In this document: one piece after another, positions 4,948 through 6,396 of the stretch
Layout of the letters: every line of letters starts with the position of its first letter
Position numbering within the stretch: position 1 is the stretch's first letter
The notes under the pieces: generated by a model
What the model saw: the letters and a program-made list of their open reading frames with translations, nothing else
Database searches by the model: none
What the model was told of the DNA's origin: nothing
Program-made: the position numbers and the translations under genes
NCBI GenBank assembly: GCA_023404805.1
Contig: JAEYAL010000216.1
Coordinates: 1 to 6,396 of the forward strand
DNA length: 6,396 bases
Direction: 5' to 3'
Source: Actinomycetes bacterium
Lineage (GTDB): Bacteria; Actinomycetota; Thermoleophilia; Solirubrobacterales; Solirubrobacteraceae

Positions 4948-5520
4948 ATGGCCTCCACCGCCCGCCAAGACATGATCCTGTCCGCGATCCAGCTCTTCCG
5001 CGAGCGAGGGATCGACGGCACCGCCTTCTCCGACGTCATCGAGCACAGCGGTGCGCCGCGCGGCTCGATCTACCACCACTTCCCGGGCGGCAAGACGCAG
5101 CTCGTCCGCGAGGCGACCGAGACCGCCGGGCGCCTGATGGCCGACGCGATCAACGCGGTCGCCGCAGGCACCGACGATCCGGGTGTCGTGCTCGACGCGT
5201 TCGTCGAGGGCTGGCGGCCGCTGCTCGAGGGCAGCGACTACCAGGCGGGCTGCCCGGTGGCGGCGGCCGCCGTCGCATCAGCTGAGGTGACAGGCGGCGC
5301 CGACATCGCCGGCGAAGCGTTCGTCTCCTGGGAAGTCGTCCTCGCCAGCGCGCTGGAGCGGTACGGGATCACCGCCGACCGCGCCGCCTCGCTCGCGACC
5401 CTGATGGTGTCCTCGATCGAGGGCGCCATCCTCCTCTGCCGTTCCACGGGCTCGTTCGGGCCGATGGAGCGCGTGCGCGACGAGCTGAAGCTCGTGCTCA
5501 CGACGGCGCTCCCGGCGTAG
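4948..5520 (+). CDS. TetR/AcrR-family repressor, LmrA/YxaF-like
   Basis: A 190-residue transcriptional regulator. Seen: an N-terminal TetR DNA-binding domain (~5-55) with ILSAIQLFRERGIDGTAFSD, the HTH turn at VIEHSGAPRGSIYHHFPGGK (30-49) and the typical IYHHF of the recognition helix. An all-helical ligand/dimer domain (~60-190) contains GSDYQAGCPVAAAAVAS at 95-111, a signature I associate with the LmrA/YxaF/QacR-like branch. Members of that branch repress drug-efflux or flavonoid-dioxygenase genes and release DNA when they bind small aromatic ligands. The start ATG has GAGG 8 bases upstream. Being second in an operon with the tautomerase, it probably represses that operon; the palindrome at 4392-4403 is a candidate site. 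Its stop overlaps that of the convergent WYL gene by 23 bases. The family is secure; the ligand is unknown. Confidence 0.9.
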   Translation: MASTARQDMILSAIQLFRERGIDGTAFSDVIEHSGAPRGSIYHHFPGGKTQLVREATETAGRLMADAINAVAAGTDDPGVVLDAFVEGWRPLLEGSDYQAGCPVAAAAVASAEVTGGADIAGEAFVSWEVVLASALERYGITADRAASLATLMVSSIEGAILLCRSTGSFGPMERVRDELKLVLTTALPA

Positions 5521-6396
5521 CCGCGTCGGCAGCTTCAGCCGCAGCGCGGGCCCGCCGCGCCGCCGCGACCTTGTCCTTCGGCTCGACGGCCGCCGCGGTG
5601 AACCGCGCGCCCAGCCGGTCGAGCCGCTCGACGAGGTCCTCGCCCTCGATCACCTCGACGTCGGCGCCGAGCTCGATCGCCGCGAGCATGATGTGGACCG
5701 CCGCCCAGTCCTTGCCAGACGTGTCCACGCGCAACACCGACATCTCGGGGCCGTCCTCGATCACCTGCGCGTACGCGGGCGGCAGGCGGCTGACGACACG
5801 CTTGTACGGCGCCGACAGCCGGATGAGCGCCGACGTCTTCTCGGACTCCGGCCGGTACATCCCACGCGCCATGTAGGCCGCGACGCCTTCCTCGGGCTCC
5901 GGCCGCCGCTCGAACCGCCCGTCCTGCATCGGGATGCCGGCGATCCGGTCGACGCGGAACGTGCGCCAGTCGTCGCGGTCGTTGTCCCAGGCGAACAGGT
6001 ACCAGCGGAACGACGAGTGCGCGAGCTTCACCGGCTCGACCTTGCGGCGGGTCTCGGTGCCGTCGGCGGCCCGGTAGCGGAAGCGCAGCCGGTCGCGGTC
6101 GCGGCACGCCGCCGAGAGCGTGGTGAGCGTCTGCGCCTCGACCGTCGGCGCCGACCGTGGCAGCGACACCGTGAACGCCTGGATCGCGGAGACCTTGCGG
6201 CGCACGCGGTCGGGCAGGATCTGCTCGAGCTTGGCCAGGGCTCGGACCGAGCTCTCCTCGATGCCGTTGATCGCGCCGGCCGTGGCGCCGCGGAGGCCGA
6301 CCGCGATCGCGACGGCCTCATCGTCGTCGAGCAGCAGCGGCGGGAGCTCCGCGCCCGAGCCGAGCCGGTAGCCGCCGTCGACGCCGCGGTCGGCGT
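5498..6396 (-). CDS. WYL-domain transcriptional regulator (5' end beyond the window)
   Basis: The visible part is 298 residues of a DeoR/YafY-like regulator with a WYL domain. The frame stays open to the window's end. Its first residues read GVDGGYRLGSG, the wing that follows the HTH_11 domain in this family, so roughly 55-60 N-terminal residues with the winged HTH are missing. Next come LPPLLLDDDEAVAIAVGLR, a helical linker, then the WYL domain with RFRYRA, EPVKLAHSSFRWYLFAWD (WYL itself at visible residues 131-133) and FRVDRI. A WCX-type C-terminal domain follows, ending in an Ala/Arg-rich tail. WYL domains sense ligands, in some cases nucleic acids or nucleotides, and such proteins often regulate stress, DNA-damage or phage-defence genes. 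What this one controls cannot be told: upstream sequence is absent. An internal GTG at 6205 would cut off the wing and linker and is not the start. The gene is convergent with tetR. Confidence 0.9.
   Translation of the reverse strand, partial: ADRGVDGGYRLGSGAELPPLLLDDDEAVAIAVGLRGATAGAINGIEESSVRALAKLEQILPDRVRRKVSAIQAFTVSLPRSAPTVEAQTLTTLSAACRDRDRLRFRYRAADGTETRRKVEPVKLAHSSFRWYLFAWDNDRDDWRTFRVDRIAGIPMQDGRFERRPEPEEGVAAYMARGMYRPESEKTSALIRLSAPYKRVVSRLPPAYAQVIEDGPEMSVLRVDTSGKDWAAVHIMLAAIELGADVEVIEGEDLVERLDRLGARFTAAAVEPKDKVAAARRARAAAEAADAATPGAPS

Noticed and set aside
4365..5039. 224-residue minus-strand frame opposite the tautomerase and tetR start
   Set aside because: It matches no family I know; the plus-strand genes have a catalytic Pro, an HTH and ribosome binding sites.
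5546..5555. GCGGGCCCGC palindrome as a terminator for tetR
   Set aside because: It has no loop, lies inside the WYL coding sequence and is expected by chance at this GC content.
1..6396. CRISPR array, tRNA or rRNA genes, insertion sequences, defence nucleases
   Set aside because: No regularly spaced repeats, cloverleaf or rRNA motifs, terminal inverted repeats, transposase or nuclease motifs were seen on either strand.

Overview
The window is a 6.4 kb stretch of very GC-rich bacterial chromosome, with strong G/C preference at third codon positions and several GTG starts. The protein styles suggest a high-GC actinobacterium: an orphan proteasome-like peptidase, a PDZ-type HtrA with a cytoplasmic N-terminus and one membrane anchor, and WYL and TetR regulators. 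The Thermoleophilia/Solirubrobacterales type is my best guess, but no marker gene proves it. I see no rRNA, tRNA, CRISPR array, insertion sequence or phage gene.

Layout. (1) Positions 4-1521, minus strand: a three-gene unit read from right to left. It encodes a small XRE-type DNA-binding protein, a YwgA/Panacea-like winged-helix protein, and a proteasome/HslV-like N-terminal-threonine hydrolase. The last two overlap by ATGA and are probably translationally coupled. (2) Positions 1522-1892: a 371-base gap without a gene. It holds repeated GATSAGTSAAG elements and an AGTC/GACT inverted repeat (possible operators for the XRE protein), and two strong hairpins behind the next operon. (3) Positions 1893-4188, minus strand: a two-gene membrane/envelope operon, an HtrA-like serine protease followed 4 bases later by a BatA-type von Willebrand factor A membrane protein. 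(4) Positions 4189-4466: a divergent control region with hairpins, a perfect 12-base palindrome and repeated TGGACCG motifs. (5) Positions 4467-5520, plus strand: a tautomerase-superfamily enzyme with an N-terminal proline, followed by a TetR/AcrR regulator of LmrA/YxaF style. (6) Positions 5498-6396, minus strand: a WYL-domain regulator that lacks its N-terminal HTH because the window ends there. Its stop overlaps that of the tetR gene by 23 bases.

How they may work together (inference). The tautomerase and TetR genes look like a small self-regulated enzyme/repressor operon. The HtrA and BatA-like proteins are membrane-anchored and likely serve envelope quality control or assembly. The least familiar part is the XRE/winged-helix/proteasome-like trio. 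Panacea/SocA-like proteins are known in one case as protease adaptors, and here a relative of that fold is coupled to a self-compartmentalising-type peptidase with no visible ATPase partner. That makes it the best candidate in the window for something undescribed.
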